DNA from: Massilia aquatica
GTDB taxonomy: Bacteria; Pseudomonadota; Gammaproteobacteria; Burkholderiales; Burkholderiaceae_D
Assembly: GCF_011682045.1 (NCBI RefSeq)
Contig: NZ_VVIW01000004.1
Span: 62,001 to 126,000 of the forward strand
Direction: 5' to 3'
DNA length: 64,000 bases
Each line of letters opens with the position of its first letter. Within the stretch, counting starts at the first letter, position 1. Both the position numbers and the translations under genes were made by a program. Below are positions 24,324 through 31,966 of this stretch, one piece after another. The notes below the pieces were generated by a model, which was given only the letters and a program-made list of their open reading frames with translations, did not search any database and was not told the origin of the DNA.

Positions 24324-25523
24324 ATGTCAGCCACCCTGCTCCGCTCCATTCCAGATGCTGCCCCCAGCGATCCGCTGCTTGTGGCCACCGCTCTCGCCGA
24401 ACGCCTTGCCGCCACCGCGGTGCAGCGCGACCGTGACGGCGGCCATGCGTTTGATGAACGCGAATGGATCCGCGCCTCCGGTTTGCTGACCCTGTCGATC
24501 CCCACCGAATTCGGCGGCCAGGGGGCGCCTTGGCCTGTGGTGTACCAGACGATCCGCATCCTGGCGCGCGCCGACAGCGCCCTGGCGCATGTCTTCGGCT
24601 TCCATCACCTGCAACTGGCCGGGATTCGCCTGTACGGTAGCGCGCAGCAGCAGCGCCACCTGTTGACAGCCACCGTCGAACAGGGTCTGTTCTGGGGTAA
24701 CGCCCTGAACCCGCTCGACCAGCGCACCACCGCGCTGCGCGGCGCCGACGGCTTTATCCTCAATGGCGTCAAGAGCTTTTCATCGGGCTCGGTCGGTTCC
24801 GACTGGCTGACCGTGTCGGCCTGGGACGCCGCCGCCGGCGAAGCGCTGATCGGCGTGGTGCCGACCGCGCAGCCCGGCGTGCGCGTGCAGGCCGACTGGG
24901 ACGCCTTCGGCCAGAAGCAGACCGACAGCGGCAACGTCCACTTCGACCAAGTGCACCTGCCTGCGCAGTACGTGCTGCAAGCGCCCGGCCTGGCTCCGAC
25001 CGCGCAGGCGACCCTGCGCTCGCAGGTGGCGCAGCTGATCATGGCCAATCTGTACCTGGGCATCGCCAGCGGCGCCTTCGATAGCGCCCGCGAGTACACG
25101 CGCGAGCAGTCGCGCCCGTGGTTCGCGTCCGGCGTGGACAGCGCTGCCGACGACCCGCTCATCCAGCACCGCTACGGCCAACTGTGGCTGCTGCTGCGCC
25201 CCGCGCAGGTGCTGGCCGACCATGCGGCGCACGAGCTGGAACGCGCCTTTAACAAGGGCGCCCTGCTCACCGCGCGCGAACGCGGCGAAGTGGCGGTCGC
25301 CGTGGCCGAAGCGAAAGCCCTGTCGCACCGCGCCGGCATTGAAATCAGCAGCCAGATGTTCGAACTGACCGGCGCGCGCGCCACCTCGGCCAAATTCGGC
25401 TACGACCGTTTCTGGCGCAACGTGCGCGTGCACACCCTGCACGACCCGATCGACTACAAGCTGCGCGACCTCGGACGCTACGTCCTCGATGGCAGCGTCC
25501 CCGAACCGACCGCCTACTCCTGA
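24324..25523 (+). CDS. sfnB: SfnB/DszC-like flavin-dependent sulfur-acquisition oxidoreductase
   Basis: The 399-residue protein has an acyl-CoA-dehydrogenase fold but belongs to the FMNH2-using branch (SfnB, DszC). Features include SIPTEFGGQGAPWPVVYQTI, GFILNGVKSFSSGSVGSDW and the C-terminal FELTGARATSAKFGYDRFWR followed by HTLHDPIDYK. It lies among sulfur-uptake genes and not with a beta-oxidation set. It probably oxygenates an organosulfur compound such as a sulfone or thioether. It is the first gene of the plus-strand cluster divergent from ssuE. Confidence 0.8.
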   Translation: MSATLLRSIPDAAPSDPLLVATALAERLAATAVQRDRDGGHAFDEREWIRASGLLTLSIPTEFGGQGAPWPVVYQTIRILARADSALAHVFGFHHLQLAGIRLYGSAQQQRHLLTATVEQGLFWGNALNPLDQRTTALRGADGFILNGVKSFSSGSVGSDWLTVSAWDAAAGEALIGVVPTAQPGVRVQADWDAFGQKQTDSGNVHFDQVHLPAQYVLQAPGLAPTAQATLRSQVAQLIMANLYLGIASGAFDSAREYTREQSRPWFASGVDSAADDPLIQHRYGQLWLLLRPAQVLADHAAHELERAFNKGALLTARERGEVAVAVAEAKALSHRAGIEISSQMFELTGARATSAKFGYDRFWRNVRVHTLHDPIDYKLRDLGRYVLDGSVPEPTAYS

Positions 25524-25527
25524 CACC

Positions 25528-26343
25528 ATGAGCACTCACACCACTCCCGGCGACCCGCTGATCCGCATCGACGGCGCCAGCAAGTCGTTCGCCCTGCCGC
25601 GCGGCGGCACTTTTGAGGCCGTCAAGAGCGTCAGCCTCACCGTCGACAAGGGCGACGTGTTTGGCCTGATCGGCAAAAGCGGCGCCGGCAAATCGACCCT
25701 GCTGCGCCTGATTAACCTGCTCGAACGCCCCGACAGCGGCAGCATTACCGTGGCCGGGCGCGAATTAACGGCCTTGAACAAGCGCGAACTGCGCGACGCG
25801 CGCCAGAACATCGGCATGATTTTCCAGCAGTTCAACCTGCTGCAAAACGCCACCGTGTACGAGAACGTCGCCTTCCCGCTGCGCATCCACGGCACCCTGA
25901 ACGCGCCGCGTCTGGCCGCGCGCGTGCTCGAATGCCTGGAGCTGGTGGGCCTGGCCGACAAGGCCGAAAACTATCCGGCCCAGCTCTCGGGCGGCCAGAA
26001 ACAGCGCGCCGCCATCGCCCGCGCGCTGGCCAGCCGGCCCGACGTGCTGCTGTGCGACGAGCCCACATCCGCACTCGACGCCGAAACCACGCGCTCCCTG
26101 CTCGATACCCTGCGCGACATCAACCTGCGCCTGGGCGTGACCATCGTCATCGTCAGCCACGAGCTGTCGGTGCTGGGCGCCATCTGCAACCGGGTCGCGG
26201 TGATCGAAGACGGCGCACTGGCCGAACAATTCGCGCTGGCGGACACCAGCAGCGCGCGCATCACGGCGCTGGGCCGCGAACTGGCCTACTACGGCAGCGA
26301 AGGTTTCGCCGCCACCGCCTGGAAAGGAATCGAACATGTTTGA
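25528..26343 (+). CDS. metN: MetN-type ABC transporter ATPase lacking the NIL domain
   Basis: The 271-residue ATPase has Walker A GKSGAGKSTLL, GMIFQQFNLL (Q-loop), LSGGQKQRAAIARALASRP and Walker B LLCDEPTSALD. It clearly belongs to the methionine-importer group. E. coli MetN is about 340 residues and ends in a methionine-sensing NIL domain; here only about 45 residues follow the ATPase core, so that feedback domain is missing. It starts 4 bp after sfnB and overlaps the permease gene by 8 bp. The substrate may be an organosulfur compound other than methionine. Confidence 0.85.
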   Translation: MSTHTTPGDPLIRIDGASKSFALPRGGTFEAVKSVSLTVDKGDVFGLIGKSGAGKSTLLRLINLLERPDSGSITVAGRELTALNKRELRDARQNIGMIFQQFNLLQNATVYENVAFPLRIHGTLNAPRLAARVLECLELVGLADKAENYPAQLSGGQKQRAAIARALASRPDVLLCDEPTSALDAETTRSLLDTLRDINLRLGVTIVIVSHELSVLGAICNRVAVIEDGALAEQFALADTSSARITALGRELAYYGSEGFAATAWKGIEHV

Positions 26344-26998
26344 CAATGTCGTCACCCTGCTGCCCGAACTGTGGGTGGCGCTCGGCCAGACCATGACCAT
26401 GCTGGCGATCGGCCTCACCGCCGCGGTGCTGCTGGGCGGCCCGCTCGGCATCGTGCTGTTCCTGGTGGCCGACGGCCAGTCGCTGCAAAACCGCCCGCTC
26501 GCGCTGGTCCTCGGGTGGATCGTCAACACGGTGCGCTCCTTCCCCTTCATCATTTTGCTGGTCGCGCTGGTGCCGTTCACGCGCATCATCGCGGGCACCT
26601 CGATCGGCCCGCTGGCGGCCGCCGTGCCGCTCTCGTTCGCGGCCATTCCCTACTTTGCACGGCTGGTGGAACAGAACCTGCGCGATGTGCCGCGCGGCGT
26701 GATCGAAGCGGCGCACGCCATGGGTGCCTCCGAGTTCCAGATCGTCACCCGCGTGCTGCTGGTGGAAGCGCGCTCCGGCCTAGTGCTTGCCCTGACGGTG
26801 CTGTCGATCAGCTTTTTATCGTATTCGGCGGTGGCCGGCGTGGTCGGCGGCGGCGGCATTGGCGACCTGGCGATCCGCTACGGCTACTACCGCTTCGAGA
26901 CCGACATCATGATCGTCACCGTCGCCATCCTGGTGGTGCTGGTGCAGATCATCCAGTTCACCGGCACCCGCATCGCACGCCGCATCGACCAGCGCTAA
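26336..26998 (+). CDS. metI: MetI-type ABC transporter permease
   Basis: The 220-residue inner-membrane protein has five predicted membrane segments. The coupling loop is EAAHAMGASEFQIVTRVLLV, and YSAVAGVVGGGGIGDLAIRYGYYRF is diagnostic of MetI. It forms the channel with the ATPase whose 3' end it overlaps by 8 bp. Confidence 0.9.
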   Translation: MFDNVVTLLPELWVALGQTMTMLAIGLTAAVLLGGPLGIVLFLVADGQSLQNRPLALVLGWIVNTVRSFPFIILLVALVPFTRIIAGTSIGPLAAAVPLSFAAIPYFARLVEQNLRDVPRGVIEAAHAMGASEFQIVTRVLLVEARSGLVLALTVLSISFLSYSAVAGVVGGGGIGDLAIRYGYYRFETDIMIVTVAILVVLVQIIQFTGTRIARRIDQR

Positions 26999-27022
26999 TT
27001 TCACTTCACTTCAGAGGACACC

Positions 27023-27850
27023 ATGTTCATCGCACGCCGTACCATCCTTGCCGCCATTGCCGGCCTGGCCTTTGCCGCTTCCGCCAGCGCCGCCAAGGAC
27101 CCGAAAGAAATCGTCATCGGCACCAGCGCCGGCCCGTACGCCGACCAGATCAAGCTGGGGATCAAGCCGATCCTCGAAAAACAGGGCTACAAGATCAAGG
27201 TCATCGAGTTCAACGACTACATCCAGCCCAATTTCGCGCTGGCTGAAGGCTCGCTCGACGCCAACGTATTCCAGCACATCGTCTATTTAACCAAGTTCGC
27301 GACCGAGCACAAACTGGCGCTGACCGACCTGGTGACGATTCCTACCGCACCGATCGCTATCTACAGCAAGAAGCACAAGTCGCTGACCGACGTAAAGGAC
27401 GGCAGCACCGTGGCGCTGCCGAACGACCCGACCAACCAGGCGCGCGCACTGGTGCTGCTCGACCAGCTGGGCTGGATCAAGCTGCGCGAGAAATTCGATC
27501 CGGTGCGCGCGTCGGAAAAAGACATCGCCAGTTACCAGAAGAAGATCAAACTGGTGCCGCTGGAAGCGGCCCAGCTTCCGCGCTCGCTGCAAGACGTGGA
27601 CTACGCTTTCGTCAACGGGAACTACGCGCTGGCATCGGGCCTGAAACTGACTGAAGCCCTGGTCACCGAAAAGATCTCGCCCAACTACATCAACCTGGTC
27701 GCGGTGCGCAGCGCCGACAAGCAGAAGCAGTTTGCCAAGGACCTGGCGGCCGCCTACCGCTCGCCCGAATTCCTGGCCGTGACCAACAAGCACTTCGCCG
27801 GCTACGCCAAGACCGATTACCAGCTGGCCCTGCAAGCGGCAGCCAAGTAG
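27023..27850 (+). CDS. metQ: MetQ/NlpA-family substrate-binding protein
   Basis: The 275-residue periplasmic protein has a signal peptide (TILAAIAGLAFAASASA) and the NlpA/MetQ fold: VIEFNDYIQPNFALAEGSLD, NVFQHIVYL and ALPNDPTNQARAL. No cysteine follows the cleavage site, so it is soluble rather than a lipoprotein like E. coli MetQ. It is co-transcribed with metN and metI. The ligand is likely methionine-like or a related sulfur compound. Confidence 0.87.
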   Translation: MFIARRTILAAIAGLAFAASASAAKDPKEIVIGTSAGPYADQIKLGIKPILEKQGYKIKVIEFNDYIQPNFALAEGSLDANVFQHIVYLTKFATEHKLALTDLVTIPTAPIAIYSKKHKSLTDVKDGSTVALPNDPTNQARALVLLDQLGWIKLREKFDPVRASEKDIASYQKKIKLVPLEAAQLPRSLQDVDYAFVNGNYALASGLKLTEALVTEKISPNYINLVAVRSADKQKQFAKDLAAAYRSPEFLAVTNKHFAGYAKTDYQLALQAAAK

Positions 27851-27854
27851 CATC

Positions 27855-29246
27855 ATGGCCAAGCCGATTCGCTTCAACGCGTTCCAGATGAACACCGTCG
27901 GCCACCAGTCCCCCGGACTGTGGACTCACCCGCGCGACAACAGCCACCGCTACCTCGAGGCCGACTACTGGACCGAACTGGCGCAGTTGCTCGAAGCGGG
28001 CCATTTCGATGCCATCTTCCTGGCCGATGTGCTGGGCGTGTACGACGTGTACCAGGGCAGCGCCGATGCGGCCCTGCGCCACGCGGTGCAGGCGCCGCTG
28101 AACGATCCGCTGGCACTGGTGCCGATCATCGCGGGCGCCACGCGCCACCTCGGCATCGGCGTCACCGCCGCCCTGACGTACGAGCATCCGTACACGTTCG
28201 CGCGCCGCATCTCGACGCTCGATCATCTGACGCGCGGGCGCATCGGCTGGAACATCGTGACCGGTTATCTGGACAGCGCGGCGCGCAACCTGGGCCTGCA
28301 ACAGCAGCTCGGCCACGACGAACGCTACGACCTGGCCGACGAATACCTCGACGTGGTCTATAAACTGTGGGAAAAGAGTTGGGAAGACGACGCCGTAGTG
28401 CGCGACAAGGCGCGCGGCGTGTACGCCGATCCGGATAAGGTCCACCCGATCAACCACGCAGGCCGCCATTACACCGTACCCGGCATCCACCTGTGCGAAC
28501 CATCGCCGCAGCGCACGCCCTTTTTGTACCAGGCCGGCGCCTCGCCGCGCGGCATGGCGTTTGCGGCGCGCCACGCGGAGGCGACCTTTGTCAGTGGCCC
28601 GAGCATCAACGTGGTCAAGCGCTACGTGGACGACACGCGCGCCGCCGTGCGCGCCGCCGGCCGCGATGGCGACGCCTTGCTGGTCTACGCGCAGGCGCTG
28701 GTCATCACCGCGCCCACCTCGGAAGAAGCGCACGCCAAATACGAAGACTACCAAAGCCATGTCGATATCGAGGCGACCCTGGTGCTGCTGTCCGGCTGGA
28801 CCGGGGTCGATTTCAGCCGCATCCCGCCGGGCGCCACCATCGAGTACATCGAGACCGAAGCCGGCCGCTCCGCCCTTGCCTCGCTCAGCGCGGCCGATCC
28901 CTCGCGCACGTGGACGGTGCGCGAAGCGGCCCGTTTCATCGGACTGGGAGGACGCGGCCCGATCCTGGTCGGCTCGCCGCCAGAGGTGGCCGACCAGCTC
29001 GAACTGTGGATGGAGCAAACCGGCGTCGATGGCTTCAACCTCGCCTTCGCCCTCGCCCACGAAACCATGCGCGACGTCGTGGAGCTGATCGTGCCGGAGC
29101 TGCAACGACGCGGCCGCTACCCCGGCGACAGCGACAGCCTTGGCGCCACCCTGCGCCATCGGCTGACCGGCAAGGGTTCGCGCCTGCCGGCCAGCCACCA
29201 CGGCCGCCAGGTCCGCATCACCCCACCGCTGCAATCGGCAGCCTGA
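27855..29246 (+). CDS. NtaA/SnaA/DszA-family FMNH2-dependent monooxygenase
   Basis: The 463-residue luciferase-like enzyme is of the NtaA/SnaA/SoxA(DszA) family. Diagnostic stretches are the N-terminal IRFNAFQMNTVGHQSPGLWT, EAGHFDAIFLADVLGVYD, ISTLDHLTRGRIGWNIVTGY and GSPPEVADQLELWMEQTGVD near the end. Relatives open sulfones (DszA) or oxidise nitrilotriacetate (NtaA), always using reduced FMN from a separate reductase. It is 4 bp after metQ and upstream of a sulfonate-type transporter, so an organosulfur substrate is favoured. SsuE could supply FMNH2. Confidence 0.85.
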   Translation: MAKPIRFNAFQMNTVGHQSPGLWTHPRDNSHRYLEADYWTELAQLLEAGHFDAIFLADVLGVYDVYQGSADAALRHAVQAPLNDPLALVPIIAGATRHLGIGVTAALTYEHPYTFARRISTLDHLTRGRIGWNIVTGYLDSAARNLGLQQQLGHDERYDLADEYLDVVYKLWEKSWEDDAVVRDKARGVYADPDKVHPINHAGRHYTVPGIHLCEPSPQRTPFLYQAGASPRGMAFAARHAEATFVSGPSINVVKRYVDDTRAAVRAAGRDGDALLVYAQALVITAPTSEEAHAKYEDYQSHVDIEATLVLLSGWTGVDFSRIPPGATIEYIETEAGRSALASLSAADPSRTWTVREAARFIGLGGRGPILVGSPPEVADQLELWMEQTGVDGFNLAFALAHETMRDVVELIVPELQRRGRYPGDSDSLGATLRHRLTGKGSRLPASHHGRQVRITPPLQSAA

Positions 29247-29263
29247 CTTCACCCAAGGACCCC

Positions 29264-30232
29264 ATGAAACGCCGCAACCTCCTGCAACTGGCCGCCCTGT
29301 CGGTCCTTCCCGGTGTCGCCAGCGCGGCGCCGCTGCGCGAACTGCGCCTCGATTACGCCTACTACTCGCCAACGAGCCTGGTGCTGCGCCGCTTCGGCTG
29401 GCTGGAAGAGGAATTCAAGGCCGACGGCACCGCCATCAAATGGGTGCACAGCGCGGGCAGCAACCGCGCGCTCGAATACCTGAACGCCAACAGCATCGAC
29501 ATCGGTTCCAGCGCCGGCCTGGCCGCCCTGCTGTCCAGGGCCAACGGCAATCCGATCCGCACGCCGTATATCTTTTCGCGCCCCGAGTGGACCGCGCTGG
29601 TGGTGCGCAAGGATTCGCCGATCCGCACCCTGGCCGACCTGAAAGGCAAAAAGGTGGCCGCCACCAAGGGCACCGACCCTTACCTGTTCCTGCTGCGCGC
29701 GCTCAAGACGGCGGGCCTGAAACGCAGCGACATCGAACACGTCGGCCTGCAGCACGCGGACGGGCGCGCGGCACTGGAACAGGGCCGGGTCGACGCCTGG
29801 GCCGGGCTCGATCCGCACATGGCGGCGAGCGAACTGGAAGGCGGCGCGCGCCTCATTTACCGCAACGTGGCGTTCAACACCTACGGCTTCCTGAACGTGC
29901 GCGACGACTTCCTGGCGGCGCGCCCGACCGAGACAGCACGCGTCATCAAAGCCTACGAGCGCGCCCGCAAATGGGTCGGCGCCAACCCGACCGAGGCCGC
30001 GAAAATCCTGGCCGAAGAAGCCAAGGTGTCGCTGCCGGTAGCGCTTTTGCAGATCAAGCTGCGCAGCGATTTCAGCAACCCGCAGCCATCGGCGGAACAC
30101 GTCAGGGCGCTGCAACTGGCGGCCCCGATCCTGCGCGACGAAGCGCTGGTCAAGCCGGGCACGGACCTCGACAAAGTCATCGCCGGCCTGGTCGACACGC
30201 GCTTCGCCCAAACCGTCATCGCGCGCGCGTAA
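29264..30232 (+). CDS. Sulfonate/organosulfur ABC substrate-binding protein
   Basis: The 322-residue periplasmic protein has a signal peptide (LLQLAALSVLPGVASAA) and an NMT1/SsuA-like fold: LRLDYAYYSPTSLVLRRFGW, SIDIGSSAGLAALLSRANGN and DLKGKKVAATKGTDPYLFLL. It is a paralog of ssuA with clear divergence, implying a different sulfonate or sulfate-ester ligand. It lies directly before its permease gene (3-bp gap). Confidence 0.87.
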   Translation: MKRRNLLQLAALSVLPGVASAAPLRELRLDYAYYSPTSLVLRRFGWLEEEFKADGTAIKWVHSAGSNRALEYLNANSIDIGSSAGLAALLSRANGNPIRTPYIFSRPEWTALVVRKDSPIRTLADLKGKKVAATKGTDPYLFLLRALKTAGLKRSDIEHVGLQHADGRAALEQGRVDAWAGLDPHMAASELEGGARLIYRNVAFNTYGFLNVRDDFLAARPTETARVIKAYERARKWVGANPTEAAKILAEEAKVSLPVALLQIKLRSDFSNPQPSAEHVRALQLAAPILRDEALVKPGTDLDKVIAGLVDTRFAQTVIARA

Positions 30233-30235
30233 GCC

Positions 30236-31045
30236 ATGACAACCCGTTCCCTTGGCCTGCCGGCGCCGGCGCGCCGCCTGGCGCTGCGCGTGCCGCTCGG
30301 CCTGGTGCTGCCGGGCGCCCTGCTGCTGGGCGCCGAAGCCGGTGCGCGCAGCGGCGTCATTCCCGCCAACCTGCTGCCGGCGCCGAGCGAGGTCCTGCGC
30401 ACCGTGTTCTATCTGGCGCAGAACGGCCTGGCGGCGCACGTGGCGGCCAGCAGTGCGCGCGTGCTGGCCGGTTTTGCGGCCGGCGCCAGCCTCGCGGTGG
30501 TGCTGGGCGCGGCGGTGGCCCTGAGCCGGCGCACCGAAGCGCTGCTCGACCCCACGTTCCAGGCGCTGCGCGCGATTCCCTCGCTGGCCTGGGTGCCCTT
30601 GCTGCTGCTGTGGTTCGGCATCGACGAGCTGCCCAAGCTGGTACTGATCGCGATCGGCGCCTTCTTCCCGGTGTACATGGGGGTTGTCTCCGGAATTGGC
30701 GGCGTGGACCGCAAACTGGTCGAGGTGGCACGCCTGTACCAGCTAAGCGGCGTCGCGCTGGCGCGCCGGGTGCTGCTGCCGGCGGCGCTGCCGTCCCTGA
30801 CCACGGGCCTGCGCAATGGCCTCTCGCTGGCGTGGATGTTCATGGTGGCGGCCGAACTGATCGCCGCCAGCCGCGGCCTCGGCTACCTGCTCTCGGACGG
30901 ACGCGAAACCAGCCGCGCCGACATCGTCCTGGCGGCCATTGTGCTGCTCGCGCTGCTCGGCAAAGCCAGCGACAGCGCAATGGCGCTGTTCGAAACCCGC
31001 CTGCTGGCCTGGCGCGACAATCACCCCGGGCGGGGCGCCGCATGA
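30236..31045 (+). CDS. SsuC-like ABC transporter permease
   Basis: The 269-residue inner-membrane permease of the nitrate/sulfonate/taurine type has about six membrane segments and the coupling loop KLVEVARLYQLSGVALARRV. It carries GLSLAWMFMVAAELIAASRG near the C-terminus. It pairs with the binding protein upstream and the ATPase that overlaps it by 4 bases. Confidence 0.89.
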   Translation: MTTRSLGLPAPARRLALRVPLGLVLPGALLLGAEAGARSGVIPANLLPAPSEVLRTVFYLAQNGLAAHVAASSARVLAGFAAGASLAVVLGAAVALSRRTEALLDPTFQALRAIPSLAWVPLLLLWFGIDELPKLVLIAIGAFFPVYMGVVSGIGGVDRKLVEVARLYQLSGVALARRVLLPAALPSLTTGLRNGLSLAWMFMVAAELIAASRGLGYLLSDGRETSRADIVLAAIVLLALLGKASDSAMALFETRLLAWRDNHPGRGAA

Positions 31046-31776
31046 CGCCCCTGTTCGAGGCGCACATCGCCGACAAGCGCCACGGCGCGCGCCAGGTGCT
31101 GCGCGACGCCCACGTGCAACTGTACGCCGGCGAGATCGTCAGCCTGATCGGCGCCAGCGGCTGCGGCAAGAGCACCCTGCTGTCGATCGCGGCGGGGCTG
31201 GACCGGGCCTATCGCGGCCAGGTGCTGCTCGCTGGCGTGGCGCAGACGGGCGTACAGCGCGACATCGGCGTCATCTTCCAGGAACCGCGCCTGTTCCCCT
31301 GGCTGACGGTGGGCCAGAACATCGCCTTCGGCCAGGGTACGGGCGCGGGCAACGGCGCCACGGTCGAACGCCTGCTGCAAGAATTGGGACTGGAAGGCTA
31401 TGCCGATGCCTTGCCCAAGCAGCTCTCGGGCGGGCAGGCGCAGCGCGTGGCGATTGCGCGCGGCCTGTTCATGCGCCCGCGCGTGCTGCTGCTGGACGAA
31501 CCGTTTTCGGCGGTCGATGCGTTTACCCGCATGAAGCTGCAGGATTTGCTGCTGCGCGTGACGCGCGAACACGCGCTCACCTTGCTGCTGGTCACACACG
31601 ACATCGACGAGGCGCTGTACCTGAGCGACCGCGTGCTGCTGCTCGACGTCGCCGCCGGCCCGGTGGCGGCCGAATTTGCGGTGCCGCTGGCGCGTCCGCG
31701 CCTGCGCGGCGACCTGGCGCAAGCGCCGCTCAAGGCAGCCATCTTGCAGCGCCTGGAAGCGGCGCACGCCATCTGA
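31042..31776 (+). CDS. SsuB-like ABC transporter ATPase
   Basis: The 244-residue ATPase has Walker [13 protein letters not shown]-loop IFQEPRLFPWLTVGQN, signature LSGGQAQRVAIARGLFMRPR, Walker B LLLDEPFSAVD and switch His VTHDIDEALYL. The ATGA overlap with the permease stop shows translational coupling. It is the last gene of the plus-strand sulfur cluster. Confidence 0.9.
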   Translation: MTPLFEAHIADKRHGARQVLRDAHVQLYAGEIVSLIGASGCGKSTLLSIAAGLDRAYRGQVLLAGVAQTGVQRDIGVIFQEPRLFPWLTVGQNIAFGQGTGAGNGATVERLLQELGLEGYADALPKQLSGGQAQRVAIARGLFMRPRVLLLDEPFSAVDAFTRMKLQDLLLRVTREHALTLLLVTHDIDEALYLSDRVLLLDVAAGPVAAEFAVPLARPRLRGDLAQAPLKAAILQRLEAAHAI

Positions 31777-31816
31777 GCAAGTGCGCGCAGCGCCGTCGCA
31801 TGCGGGGACTATTTTT

Positions 31817-31858
31817 CTCAAATTTGAACTTTTTGCCCATTACTCACATGATATTATT
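31817..31858 (+). promoter_or_regulatory. Promoter and palindromic operator of RTX gene 1
   Basis: CTCAAATTTGAACTTTT (31817-31833) contains the perfect palindrome TCAAATTTGA. Thirty-two bases from its start lies TGATATTATT (31849-31858), a good extended -10 (TGnTATTAT) about 105 bp upstream of the start codon. The same two blocks with the same 32-base spacing occur before RTX gene 2. No clean -35 is at 17 bp, so an activator is likely. Confidence 0.6.
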
Positions 31859-31966
31859 TTTTTAATGACATCACATGAGAGAGACGGCAATGTCCTGATT
31901 TCTTTCTGATGTTGTGCAAGCACGCCGCACCAACATATCGACCTCTCCACCGCCAGAAAGAGATTC

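Noticed and set aside
24324-25523. An acyl-CoA dehydrogenase for fatty-acid oxidation
   Set aside because: It lies in a sulfur cluster, and its C-terminal motifs fit the SfnB/DszC branch rather than acyl-CoA oxidisers.
25490-25530. A SAM or other methionine riboswitch before metN
   Set aside because: Only 4 bp separate sfnB from metN, leaving no room for an aptamer. None was recognised before sfnB either.
29264-30232. DszB-like desulfinase completing a Dsz pathway
   Set aside because: The fold family is related, but the protein has an export signal and is followed at once by permease and ATPase genes. It is a transporter binding protein.
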